Assembly: GCF_009733815.1 (NCBI RefSeq)
Contig: NZ_WNXY01000001.1
Location: forward strand, 434,001-498,000
Direction of reading: 5' to 3'
From: Pseudactinotalea suaedae
GTDB taxonomy: Bacteria; Actinomycetota; Actinomycetes; Actinomycetales; Beutenbergiaceae
Length of the DNA: 64,000 nt
How positions within the stretch are numbered: the stretch's first letter is position 1; each line of letters begins with the position of its first letter. A program made the translations under genes and the position numbers. Below are positions 1 through 6,874 of this stretch, one piece after another. The notes under the pieces are model-generated. The model ran no database searches. It saw nothing but the letters and a program-made list of their open reading frames with translations, and was not told the DNA's origin.

Positions 1-255
1 GAGGCCATCACCGCACAGCTGTCCAACGTGCGTCAGATGCTCGCCACCATCGGTGGTGGTGCGCACGGCTCGATCCTCGACGCCGTGGTCCAGGAGGTGA
101 CGGAGGAGGCTCCCGCCGCCGCTGCCGGGCCGGCCGCACCTGCCGAGGAGGGCGACGAGGGCGAGGAGTCCGAGGACGCCGAGGCGAGCACCGAGCCCGA
201 GGCGGACCCGGCCGAGATCTCCGGCGATCAGCCGCAGGACAAGCCCAGCTCCTGA
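1..255 (+). CDS. C-terminal fragment of an unrecognised protein
   Basis: An open frame enters from the left edge and stops at the TGA ending at 255, so only the last 84 codons are visible. The first part is a plausible helical segment with the motif LSNVRQMLATIGGGAHGS. After about residue 35 the chain becomes an Ala/Pro/Glu/Asp-rich, probably disordered acidic tail. I do not recognise the family; the tail alone is not diagnostic. The next gene is on the opposite strand and its stop lies 10 bp away, so this is the end of a plus-strand transcription unit. Confidence 0.6.
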   Translation, partial: EAITAQLSNVRQMLATIGGGAHGSILDAVVQEVTEEAPAAAAGPAAPAEEGDEGEESEDAEASTEPEADPAEISGDQPQDKPSS

Positions 256-265
256 TCGTCGCGGG

Positions 266-973
266 TCAGCGCAGCCAGCTCGCCACCTCGCCGGGGTCGT
301 TGCACGAGATCTCGTCGACCCCGAGCGCGAGCGCCCGCTCGACCTCCTCGTGGGTGTTGACCGGCCACACGGTGACGAGGAGGCCGGCCTCGTGCAGCGA
401 TCGGACCGCCGTCTCGGTCAGGCCCTCCCAGCCGCAGTAGGCGACACTGCTCCCGAGCGCGCGCTGGCGCGCGTCCAGCCCCTCCTCGTACCGGTGGGTG
501 ATGAGGCCGCGCGGAACGCCGGGGAGCGCTGCGGCGAGCCGGCGCACGATCTCCTCGCTGAACGAGGACAGGACCAGTCTCGCGGCGGACTCGGGCAGGT
601 CGGCCAGCAGCTCGACCAGCGGCTCGACCGCCAGCGGGTCCTTCACCTCGACCTGGATCGGTGCCTCGACGGCGGCCAGCACCTCGGGGAACGTGGGCAC
701 GCGCTCGCCGCCCGCGCTCAGGCCGGCGATCGCGGCCAGGTCGAGGTCGTTGACCGCTCCGGTGCCGTCGGTCGTGCGGTCGACCGTGGCGTCGTGCATG
801 ACGACGAGGGCACCGTCCGCCGACCGGTGCAGGTCGAGCTCGACGACTGCGGCGCCGTCGGCGATCGCGCGGCGGAACGAGCGGATCGTGTTCTCCGGCT
901 CGACCGCGAGCGCGCCACGGTGGCCGGAGATGCGCGGCCGGGCCGCACGCTCGTCGGGGAGGGTCTGCGTCAC
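266..973 (-). CDS. Glycerophosphodiester phosphodiesterase family protein
   Basis: A 235-residue protein of the GDPD TIM-barrel family, which hydrolyses glycerophosphodiesters to glycerol 3-phosphate and an alcohol. Visible signatures in order are SGHRG near residue 18, ENTIRSF with the metal-binding Glu-Asn, ELDLHRSADG, HDATVDRTTDG and, further on, QVEVKD. There is no signal peptide or membrane segment, so it is likely cytosolic like UgpQ rather than a secreted GlpQ. The GTG start at 973 is preceded by GAAGGAG with 8 nt spacing. Length fits the bacterial single-domain enzyme. Actual substrate is not determined by the sequence. Confidence 0.88.
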   Translation of the reverse strand: MTQTLPDERAARPRISGHRGALAVEPENTIRSFRRAIADGAAVVELDLHRSADGALVVMHDATVDRTTDGTGAVNDLDLAAIAGLSAGGERVPTFPEVLAAVEAPIQVEVKDPLAVEPLVELLADLPESAARLVLSSFSEEIVRRLAAALPGVPRGLITHRYEEGLDARQRALGSSVAYCGWEGLTETAVRSLHEAGLLVTVWPVNTHEEVERALALGVDEISCNDPGEVASWLR

Positions 974-1172
974 GGTGGTGCTCCTTCTGTCGTGTCGGGC
1001 CTCGCTCCGAGGCGGCGAGCCCAGCAGGAAGTCGACCAGCAGATGGTGAACGAGACGCGTCCGGCAGGCGACCTGCGGCTGCCCGGCCCCGTGCCGGCTG
1101 ACCGCGAGAACGGCAGTTTCCGCCGAGTGCGGCAGGCGCTGGCGGGTGTGACGGTGCGGTCACGTCACAGGG

Positions 1173-1246
1173 TGCCCCGGGTGGGATTCGAACCCACACT
1201 GGATGGTGTTTGAGACCACTGCCTCTGCCGGTTGGGCTACCGGGGC
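1173..1246 (-). tRNA. tRNA-Leu (anticodon CAA) with a short variable arm
   Basis: Read on the minus strand, the sequence folds as a complete cloverleaf: acceptor stem GCCCCGG/CCGGGGC, D-arm with loop GG, anticodon stem GTGGT/ACCAT with one G-U pair, loop CTCAAAC giving anticodon CAA, a 5-nt variable region (CCAGT), and T-arm GTGGG-TTCGAAT-CCCAC. The discriminator base is A73 and CCA is not encoded. CAA reads the leucine codon UUG, but bacterial leucine tRNAs normally carry a long variable arm, which is absent here. It lies between two divergent genes, upstream of pdtaR. Confidence 0.85.
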
Positions 1247-1386
1247 GCCGGGGAAACGGTAGCGCCTCGCGCGCACCGGGTGCGTCCACGGGCACGCCAC
1301 CCGGCCGCGTCGCCCCGATCCGGGCCGCGCGTCGACGTGACGTTCCTCTCGCGTACACGGGGGCGCTGGACCATTACGCTACCCAG

Positions 1387-2070
1387 GTGACCGAAGCCAA
1401 GCCGAAGAAGACCGCGAAGGACTCCGAGCCGCTGCTCCTGGACCTCGACGAGGCCCTGCAGCGAGAGCCCGAGACCGAGCGCGAGCCGCGTGACCGCCGT
1501 ACCGTCGTCGTCGCCGAGGACGAGCCGCTGATCCGCATGGACGTCGTCGAGACGCTCAACGAGGCGGGCTTCGACGTCGTCGGCGAGGCCGGTGACGGCG
1601 AGACGGCGGTCCGGCTCGCGACCGAGCTCGAGCCCGACATCGTGGTCATGGACGTCAAGATGCCCGTCCTCGACGGCATCACCGCCGCCGAGCGCATCAC
1701 CAAGGCCCGGATCGCCCCGGTCGTGCTGCTGACCGCGTTCTCGCAGACCGAGCTCGTCGAGCGTGCCCGTGACGCCGGCGCCATGGCGTACGTCGTCAAG
1801 CCCTTCACGCCCGCCGACCTGCTGCCGGCACTGGAGATCGCGCTGCACCGCCACCGCGAGATCGCCGCGCTCGAGGCGGAGGTGGCCGACCTCACCGACC
1901 GGTTCGAGACCCGCAAGCGCGTCGACCGCGCCAAGGGCCTGCTGATGACGCGGATGGGTCTGTCGGAGCCGGAGGCCTTCCGCTGGATCCAGAAGACCTC
2001 GATGGACCGCCGGCTCACGATGCGTGAGGTCGCCGACGCCGTCATCGACCAGGTCGGCTCGGCCGACTGA
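1387..2070 (+). CDS. pdtaR: Two-component response regulator with ANTAR RNA-binding domain (PdtaR-type)
   Basis: 227 residues. An acidic N-terminal extension (about 1-38) is followed by a receiver domain: acidic pair in VVVAEDEPLIR, phospho-acceptor Asp about residue 89 in VVMDVKMPVLDG, Thr in LLTAF and Lys about 138 in YVVKPF. The C-terminal ANTAR domain (about 160-222) carries the KRVDRAKGLLMTRMGLSEPE motif that binds paired hexaloop RNA hairpins and causes antitermination. In mycobacteria PdtaR partners the kinase PdtaS; no kinase is in this window. The GTG at 1387 sits exactly 6 nt after a TACGCT -10 box (1375-1380), so the mRNA is probably leaderless. Longer frames upstream would read through the tRNA and are rejected. 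Confidence 0.9.
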   Translation: MTEAKPKKTAKDSEPLLLDLDEALQREPETEREPRDRRTVVVAEDEPLIRMDVVETLNEAGFDVVGEAGDGETAVRLATELEPDIVVMDVKMPVLDGITAAERITKARIAPVVLLTAFSQTELVERARDAGAMAYVVKPFTPADLLPALEIALHRHREIAALEAEVADLTDRFETRKRVDRAKGLLMTRMGLSEPEAFRWIQKTSMDRRLTMREVADAVIDQVGSAD

Positions 2071-2142
2071 CTCTCCCCACGCCCCACCCCGGAGGCGTAG
2101 GGTGTGGCAGGTTCGCATCTCGGCTCAAGGAGGCAGACACGC

Positions 2143-2769
2143 GTGCGACACGGCCCGATCTCCAGATTGGCCCGACCCGAGGACTTGGCGCAGGTGGTCG
2201 AGCTCCTCAGACTGGCACGCGCGGACTCGCCCCTCGGACCACAGCTCTGCAGCCCTGACGCCGAGGCCCTCGGCGACCAGCTCGCCGCATGGTGCGGGAT
2301 GCCGGGCGCCAGCCTCCTCGTGGCCGACCACGGCGACGACGCGATCGTCGGGGCGGCGCTCACGCAGCACGTCGACGTGAACCTGTTCTCCGATGTCGCC
2401 TTCCTCCAGCTCGAGGCCCTCTACGTCGACTCCGACCACCGCCGCCACGGCGTCGGGCGAGCGCTGATGGCGCTCGCCGCGCAGGTCGCGGCCGAGGGCG
2501 GCGCCACCCATGTGGTGACCATGCCGCTGACCGGCAGCCGGTCGGAGCAGCGATTCCTCTCCGGTCTGGGTTTTCAGCCCGCCGCCACCCGCCGCATCGC
2601 CGAGACGGCGGTGCTGCAGCGCCGGCTCGAGATCCTCGCCACCCCGCGGCGCTCGCGCGGCATCGACGAGCTGATCGCCCGCCGCCGTCGCTCGCGCGGG
2701 CTGCCGCCCACGCCCGCGCGCGGCATCGACCTGGGCAGCCGCGGCGCCGCTTCGCACGCGGGTCGCTGA
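2143..2769 (+). CDS. GNAT-family N-acetyltransferase
   Basis: 208 residues with a GCN5-related acetyltransferase fold. The acetyl-CoA pyrophosphate-binding loop is visible as DSDHRRHGVGRALM, preceded by the beta-4 strand LQLEALYVD and followed by a VVTMPLTG strand and SEQRFLSGLGFQP. Residues after about 160 are Arg-rich and low-complexity (RRRRSRGLPPTPARG), possibly a nucleic-acid-facing tail. I chose GTG 2143 because AAGGAGG lies 9 nt upstream (2127-2133); an in-frame GTG at 2104 has no such site. A TAGGGT box at 2098-2103 could be the -10 element. The acceptor substrate cannot be told from sequence. Confidence 0.8.
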   Translation: MRHGPISRLARPEDLAQVVELLRLARADSPLGPQLCSPDAEALGDQLAAWCGMPGASLLVADHGDDAIVGAALTQHVDVNLFSDVAFLQLEALYVDSDHRRHGVGRALMALAAQVAAEGGATHVVTMPLTGSRSEQRFLSGLGFQPAATRRIAETAVLQRRLEILATPRRSRGIDELIARRRRSRGLPPTPARGIDLGSRGAASHAGR

Positions 2770-3119
2770 CGCCCGGACCATCGCCAGGTATGGGTCAGGT
2801 CACGATTGGCTAACGTTCCGACCTGGAGGTGAACAGGCCGCCAGCCGCATGATCGCGCGGCTCAGGCCTGATCGAGGGGGATCTGGCGCGGTCGCAGCCG
2901 CGGAATCGGTCCTGCTACGGTGCCAGAAGGCCCGCAACCGTGCTGTGCACGGAGCTGTCGGCGCCTAGTAAGCCCAGGCCGCGGCCGCCGCGTGACGGCG
3001 GGCGTATGGCGACCGGCGGCGGCATCGCTCGGAGCGATGCACGGCATGGATGAGCCCGCCCCGGAAGCCCGGACCGTGACCCAAGACCTTGATGCGCGCT
3101 GCGCCGAGGCACAGGAAAC
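2770..3119 (+). promoter_or_regulatory. Structured 350-bp leader upstream of the betaine transporter operon
   Basis: No convincing gene is present. Two -10-like boxes are visible, TAACGT at 2811-2816 and TACGGT at 2916-2921, giving predicted leaders of about 297 or 192 nt. Between them is a two-part stem: CAGGCC 2834-2839 with GGCCTG 2865-2870, and AGCCGC 2843-2848 with GCGGCT 2857-2862. Further down are CGTGC/GCACG (around 2938-2952) and a near-perfect palindrome at 3022-3040. I compared it by eye with the ydaO (c-di-AMP) consensus and did not find its conserved core. Function is inferred only from position before an osmolyte transporter. Confidence 0.45.
3022..3040. repeat. 19-bp perfect inverted repeat upstream of proV
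   Basis: GCATCGCTC (3022-3030) and GAGCGATGC (3032-3040) are exact reverse complements around a single G. As RNA it would form an 8-bp stem with a 3-nt loop; as DNA it looks like a dyad operator. It lies 80 bp before the transporter start codon, downstream of both candidate promoters. Confidence 0.6.
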
Positions 3120-4400
3120 GTGACCGAGACAACCACCTCGCCGAGCACCTCTGCCTCGGCACCACCCCCGCACGAGAGCGCCCTCTCGGTGGACCGGCTG
3201 TACAAGGTCTTCGGCAAGGGCGGCCGCGACGCCATCGAGCTCCTCCGGCAGGGCGGTGACCGCAACGAGCTGCCCACCGGCACCACAGCCGCCGTCATCG
3301 ACGCCAGCTTCGAGGTCGCCGTCGGCGAGATCTTCGTCGTCATGGGCCTGTCGGGCTCGGGCAAGTCGACCCTGATCCGCACCCTCAACGGCCTGCTCGA
3401 GCCGACCGCGGGCTCGGTGACGATCGGCACCGATCGGCTCGACGGGGCCAGCCCACGCGAGCTGCGCGAGATCCGGCGGAACCGGGTCTCGATGGTGTTC
3501 CAGCACTTCGCGCTGCTGCCGCACCGCACCGTGCTGGAGAACGCCGCCTACCCGCTCGAGCTGCGCGGGGTCCCCAAGGCCGAGCGGCTGGCACGCGCCG
3601 AGGAGTCCCTCGGCATGGTCGGCCTGGACGGCTGGGGACCGTACCTGCCCTCGGAGCTCTCCGGAGGCATGCGGCAGCGCGTCGGTCTGGCCCGAGCCCT
3701 GACCGCGGGCACGGACGTCCTCCTCATGGACGAGGCCTTCAGCGCGCTCGACCCGCTGATCCGCAAGGAGATGCAGGACCAGCTCCTCGAGCTCCAGGCC
3801 AAGGTCGGCATGACGATCGTGTTCATCACCCACGACCTCAACGAGGCGATGCGCCTGGGGGACCGGATCGCCATGATGCGCGACGGCCGGATCGTCCAGG
3901 TCGGCACCCCCGAGGAGATCCTCACCGACCCGGCCAACGACTACGTGGCGCAGTTCGTCGCCGAGGTCGACCGGGCCCGCGTGCTCACGGCGAGCTCGGT
4001 GATGGAGCGACCGGTCGCGGTCATCGGCCCCGAGGCCGGACCACGGACCGCCCACCGCCTGATGCGCGAGCACCAGACCTCCGCGCTGCTGGTGGTCAGC
4101 CGGGACCGCAAGGTCCAGGGGATCGTCTGGGAGGACGACGTCGCCGAGGCGCTGCGCCAGGGCAGCGACCGGCTTCCGCAGATGTCCCGCGACGTCGCTC
4201 GCGTCAGCCCCAACACCCAGCTCGCGGACCTGTTCGCCGAGTCCGCCTCGACCCGTGCGCCGCTGGCCGTCGTCGAGGAGAGCGGCGCGCTCGTGGGGCT
4301 GATCCCACGCGTCACGCTGCTGACGGCACTCGCCGACCCCGGCACCAACGGTGTCGACGCCGACGCAGAACCTCTCGAGACGACCGGAGGTGCCCGATGA
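3120..4400 (+). CDS. proV: Glycine betaine/proline ABC transporter, ATP-binding subunit with CBS domains
   Basis: 426 residues. The ATPase domain (about 25-285) shows Walker [11 protein letters not shown]-loop VFQHFALLPH, signature SGGMRQRVGLARAL, Walker B VLLMDEAFSALDP and the switch His in FITHDLNEA. The N-terminal VFGKGG segment and long insert before the P-loop match the ProV/OpuAA subgroup. A C-terminal regulatory region (about 300-405) contains two CBS-like repeats, HRLMREHQTSALLVV and ADLFAESASTRAPLAVV, which in this family sense ionic strength or nucleotides. GTG 3120 has only a weak AGGAAAC ahead. The stop overlaps the permease start by 4 nt (ATGA), so the two are translationally coupled. 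Compatible-solute uptake during osmotic stress is the likely role. Confidence 0.92.
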   Translation: MTETTTSPSTSASAPPPHESALSVDRLYKVFGKGGRDAIELLRQGGDRNELPTGTTAAVIDASFEVAVGEIFVVMGLSGSGKSTLIRTLNGLLEPTAGSVTIGTDRLDGASPRELREIRRNRVSMVFQHFALLPHRTVLENAAYPLELRGVPKAERLARAEESLGMVGLDGWGPYLPSELSGGMRQRVGLARALTAGTDVLLMDEAFSALDPLIRKEMQDQLLELQAKVGMTIVFITHDLNEAMRLGDRIAMMRDGRIVQVGTPEEILTDPANDYVAQFVAEVDRARVLTASSVMERPVAVIGPEAGPRTAHRLMREHQTSALLVVSRDRKVQGIVWEDDVAEALRQGSDRLPQMSRDVARVSPNTQLADLFAESASTRAPLAVVEESGALVGLIPRVTLLTALADPGTNGVDADAEPLETTGGAR

Positions 4401-5356
4401 GCTGGCTCCCGCACATCCCGCTCGGCGTCGGCGCCAGGGCGGTGGTCGACTGGATCAACACCTACCTCCCCGACCAGCTCGACTGGATCGCCGCGCGTTT
4501 CAACGACTCCGCCGGCGGGCTGACCACGTTCTTCCTGCTGTTCCACCCGCTGCTGGTCGCCGCGGTGCTCGGGCTGCTCGCAGCCTGGGTGCGCTCGATC
4601 TGGTTCGGGATCTTCGTGACGGCCGGTCTCGTGCTCACCATGAGCCTGGGGCTGTGGACCCAGACCATGCAGACCTTGTCGATGGTCGTGGTCGCCACGG
4701 TGATCGCGCTGGTCATCGGCATCCCGATCGGCATCCTCGCCGCCCGGAGCTCGGTGGTCAGCACGATCGTGCGACCGGTCCTGGACTTCCTGCAGACGAT
4801 CCCGGCGCTGGTCTACCTCGTGCCGGTCGTGATCTTCTTCAGCATCGGCTTCGCCCCCGGCGTGGTCGCCACGATCGTGTTCGCGATCGCACCGGGGGTA
4901 CGGCTCACCGAGCTCGCGATCCGGCAGGTCGACGCCGAGACCGTCGAGGCCGGCGAGGCGTTCGGGGGGACGCCGTGGCAGATCCTGCGCGGCATCCAGC
5001 TCCCGCTCGGGCTGCCCACCATCATGGCCGGCGTCAACCAGGTGATCATGCTCGCGCTGTCGATGGTCGTGATGGCCGGCTTCGTCGGCGCGCCCGGCCT
5101 CGGCAAGACCGTGACGGGTGCGTTCAGCCGGATCGACGTCGCCGTCGGGTTCGAGGCGGGCCTGGCGATCGTGATCCTCGCCATCTTCCTCGACCGGCTC
5201 ACCGGCGCCTTCGGTCAGCCGACCCCGCACTCGCTGGGCGCGAAGGTGCGTGGCCGACGCCAGGCTGCCGCACAGGCCGCCGTGGCCGCGCAGGCCGCCG
5301 ATCAGCAGGTCGACCAGGCCACGCGCGGCGCCCGCCCGGCGCGCTCCCACGCATGA
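4397..5356 (+). CDS. proW: Glycine betaine/proline ABC transporter, permease subunit
   Basis: 319 residues of a ProW-type inner-membrane permease. An N-terminal amphipathic part is followed by several hydrophobic helices (for example around residues 55-75 and 85-120) and the binding-protein-dependent transport fold. The EAA loop that contacts the ATPase is visible as VEAGEAFGGTPWQILRGIQLP. After about residue 285 the chain is a basic/Ala-rich cytosolic tail. It begins in a 4-nt overlap with proV and is followed 50 nt later by the binding protein, forming a three-gene operon. The exact number of membrane spans was not computed. Confidence 0.92.
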   Translation: MSWLPHIPLGVGARAVVDWINTYLPDQLDWIAARFNDSAGGLTTFFLLFHPLLVAAVLGLLAAWVRSIWFGIFVTAGLVLTMSLGLWTQTMQTLSMVVVATVIALVIGIPIGILAARSSVVSTIVRPVLDFLQTIPALVYLVPVVIFFSIGFAPGVVATIVFAIAPGVRLTELAIRQVDAETVEAGEAFGGTPWQILRGIQLPLGLPTIMAGVNQVIMLALSMVVMAGFVGAPGLGKTVTGAFSRIDVAVGFEAGLAIVILAIFLDRLTGAFGQPTPHSLGAKVRGRRQAAAQAAVAAQAADQQVDQATRGARPARSHA

Positions 5357-5406
5357 GACCAGACCACCGACCATCGAACCAGGACCACTGGAGAGAAGGA
5401 GCACAC

Positions 5407-6351
5407 ATGAAGTCCCGTATCACGATCGGCCGCCGGCAGGCGGTTGCTCTGGGCGCAGCTGCGGCCCTCGGCCTCACGCTCGCGGCGTGCAACCCCGACA
5501 ACGGCTCGGGCGGCGGCGACGCCGACACCACGAGCGCCGAGGGCGGTGACGGCGGCGACCGGGGCACGATCACGCTCGGGTACATCCCGTCGTGGACCGA
5601 TGGTCTGAGCACGGCGTACCTGCTCGAGGCCAAGCTCGAGGAGGCCGGCTACACGGTCGAGCACGAGGAGCTCAACGAGGCGGGCGTGCTCTACACCGCG
5701 CTCGCGCAGGGCGACGTCGACATCTACCCCTCGGCCTGGCCCGAGGTCACGCACGCCTCGTACATGACCGAGTACGGCGACCAGATCGATGACCTGGCCA
5801 CCTACTACGACAACGCCAAGCTGACGTTCGCCGTGCCCGAGTACAGCGAGATCACCTCGATCGAGCAGCTCCCGGACCACGTGGACGCCCTCGGCGGCCA
5901 GATCGTCGGCATCGAGCCGGGCGCCGGCCTGACCGAGGTGACGCAGAACAGCGTGATCCCGACCTACGGCCTGGACGCGGCGGGCTTCTCCCTGACCACC
6001 TCCTCGACCTCGGCGATGCTCGCCGAGCTCGAGGGCGCGATCGCCGCCGAGGAAGAGATCGTCGTCACGCTGTGGCGTCCGTTCTGGGCCAACGCCAGCT
6101 ACCCGGTCCGCGACCTGGAGGACCCGGAGGGCGCTCTCGGTGAGTCCGAGGGTCTGCACTTCCTCGCGACCGGGGGCTTCGCCGAGGAGTTCCCGGAGGT
6201 CGCCGAGTGGATCGGCGAGATCCACCTCGACGACGAGCAGTACGGCGCGCTCGAGAGCTCGGTCGTCAACGACAACCCGGACGACCCGGCCGCCGGCGTC
6301 GCCGCGTGGCTCGAGCAGTACCCGGACGTCGTCGGCTCCCTCGAGGGCTGA
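5407..6351 (+). CDS. proX: Glycine betaine-type substrate-binding lipoprotein (OpuAC/ProX-like)
   Basis: 314 residues. An N-terminal lipoprotein signal with lipobox LAAC anchors the protein at Cys28, after a RR-containing n-region (IGRRQAV). An acidic Gly/Ser linker follows, then the OpuAC-type fold: LGYIPSWTDGLSTAYLL, the SAWPEVTHASY segment and the WRPFWANASY segment, whose Trp/Tyr residues are typical of aromatic boxes that cage quaternary ammonium groups. The ATG at 5407 has AGAAGGAG about 7 nt upstream. It delivers substrate to ProVW. Substrate choice among betaine, choline, carnitine or proline cannot be settled by eye. Confidence 0.9.
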   Translation: MKSRITIGRRQAVALGAAAALGLTLAACNPDNGSGGGDADTTSAEGGDGGDRGTITLGYIPSWTDGLSTAYLLEAKLEEAGYTVEHEELNEAGVLYTALAQGDVDIYPSAWPEVTHASYMTEYGDQIDDLATYYDNAKLTFAVPEYSEITSIEQLPDHVDALGGQIVGIEPGAGLTEVTQNSVIPTYGLDAAGFSLTTSSTSAMLAELEGAIAAEEEIVVTLWRPFWANASYPVRDLEDPEGALGESEGLHFLATGGFAEEFPEVAEWIGEIHLDDEQYGALESSVVNDNPDDPAAGVAAWLEQYPDVVGSLEG

Positions 6352-6369
6352 CACGCACGACAGCACGAC

Positions 6370-6404
6370 GACGGCCGGACGACCTCCCAGGTTGTCCGGC
6401 CGTC
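6370..6404. terminator. Hairpin terminator between proX and the thioesterase
   Basis: GACGGCCGGAC (6370-6380) pairs perfectly with GTCCGGCCGTC (6394-6404) across a 13-nt loop. It sits between convergent genes and could act on both strands. There is no clear T-run, which is common in high-GC genomes. Confidence 0.75.
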
Positions 6405-6421
6405 GCCGTCCCGGCCTGCGG

Positions 6422-6856
6422 TCAGGTCCGCGCGTCGACGAGCATGCAGGTCAGTCGCGAGGTGCACACCCGGCGGGCCTGGTCGTCGGTGATCACGATC
6501 TCGTAGGTGGCGACCGAGCGCCCGAGGTGGACCGGCGTGGCCACACCCGACACGACGCCGTCGCGCATCGCCCGGTGGTGGGTGGCGTTGATCTCGATCC
6601 CGACGGCGGCCCGGCCGGTCCCGGCATGCAGGGTCGCCGCGATCGAGCCGAGCGTCTCGGCCAGCACGGCCGAGGCGCCGCCGTGCAGCAGCCCGGCGGG
6701 CTGCGTGTTGCCCCGGACCGGCATGGTGCCGACGGTGCGTTCGGCGCTCGCCTCGGTGACCTCGATCCCCATCCGCTCCAGCAGCGTGCCGGTGGGGTCG
6801 AACCGGTCGGCCGCCGCGGTGGCGGGCCTCGGGCTGGTCTCATCGATGTCGGACAT
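6422..6856 (-). CDS. PaaI/YdiI-type hotdog-fold thioesterase
   Basis: 144 residues of a hotdog-fold acyl-CoA thioesterase. The family signature GLLHGGASAVLAETLGS, with the catalytic acidic Glu after the HGG, lies at about residues 53-72, and INATHHRAM follows where the family has its N-H-x-R motif. The ATG at 6856 lies 18 bp from the divergent polA start. Immediately upstream the minus strand reads CAGCCT-N7-ATG, a weak -10 suitable for a leaderless transcript. A much longer frame continues through the polA antisense strand and is rejected as a shadow. The thioester substrate is unknown. Confidence 0.85.
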   Translation of the reverse strand: MSDIDETSPRPATAAADRFDPTGTLLERMGIEVTEASAERTVGTMPVRGNTQPAGLLHGGASAVLAETLGSIAATLHAGTGRAAVGIEINATHHRAMRDGVVSGVATPVHLGRSVATYEIVITDDQARRVCTSRLTCMLVDART

Positions 6857-6874
6857 GACGCCTAGGCTGGCACC
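6857..6874. promoter_or_regulatory. 18-bp divergent promoter region shared by polA and the thioesterase
   Basis: On the plus strand TAGGCT (6863-6868) stands 6 nt before the polA GTG. On the minus strand CAGCCT (6869 to 6864) stands 7 nt before the thioesterase ATG. The two hexamers overlap by five base pairs, so simultaneous polymerase binding in both directions looks impossible. Confidence 0.55.

Noticed and set aside
2822-3119. ydaO-type c-di-AMP riboswitch before proV
   Set aside because: The leader is structured and the context suits it, but the conserved aptamer core elements were not found by eye.
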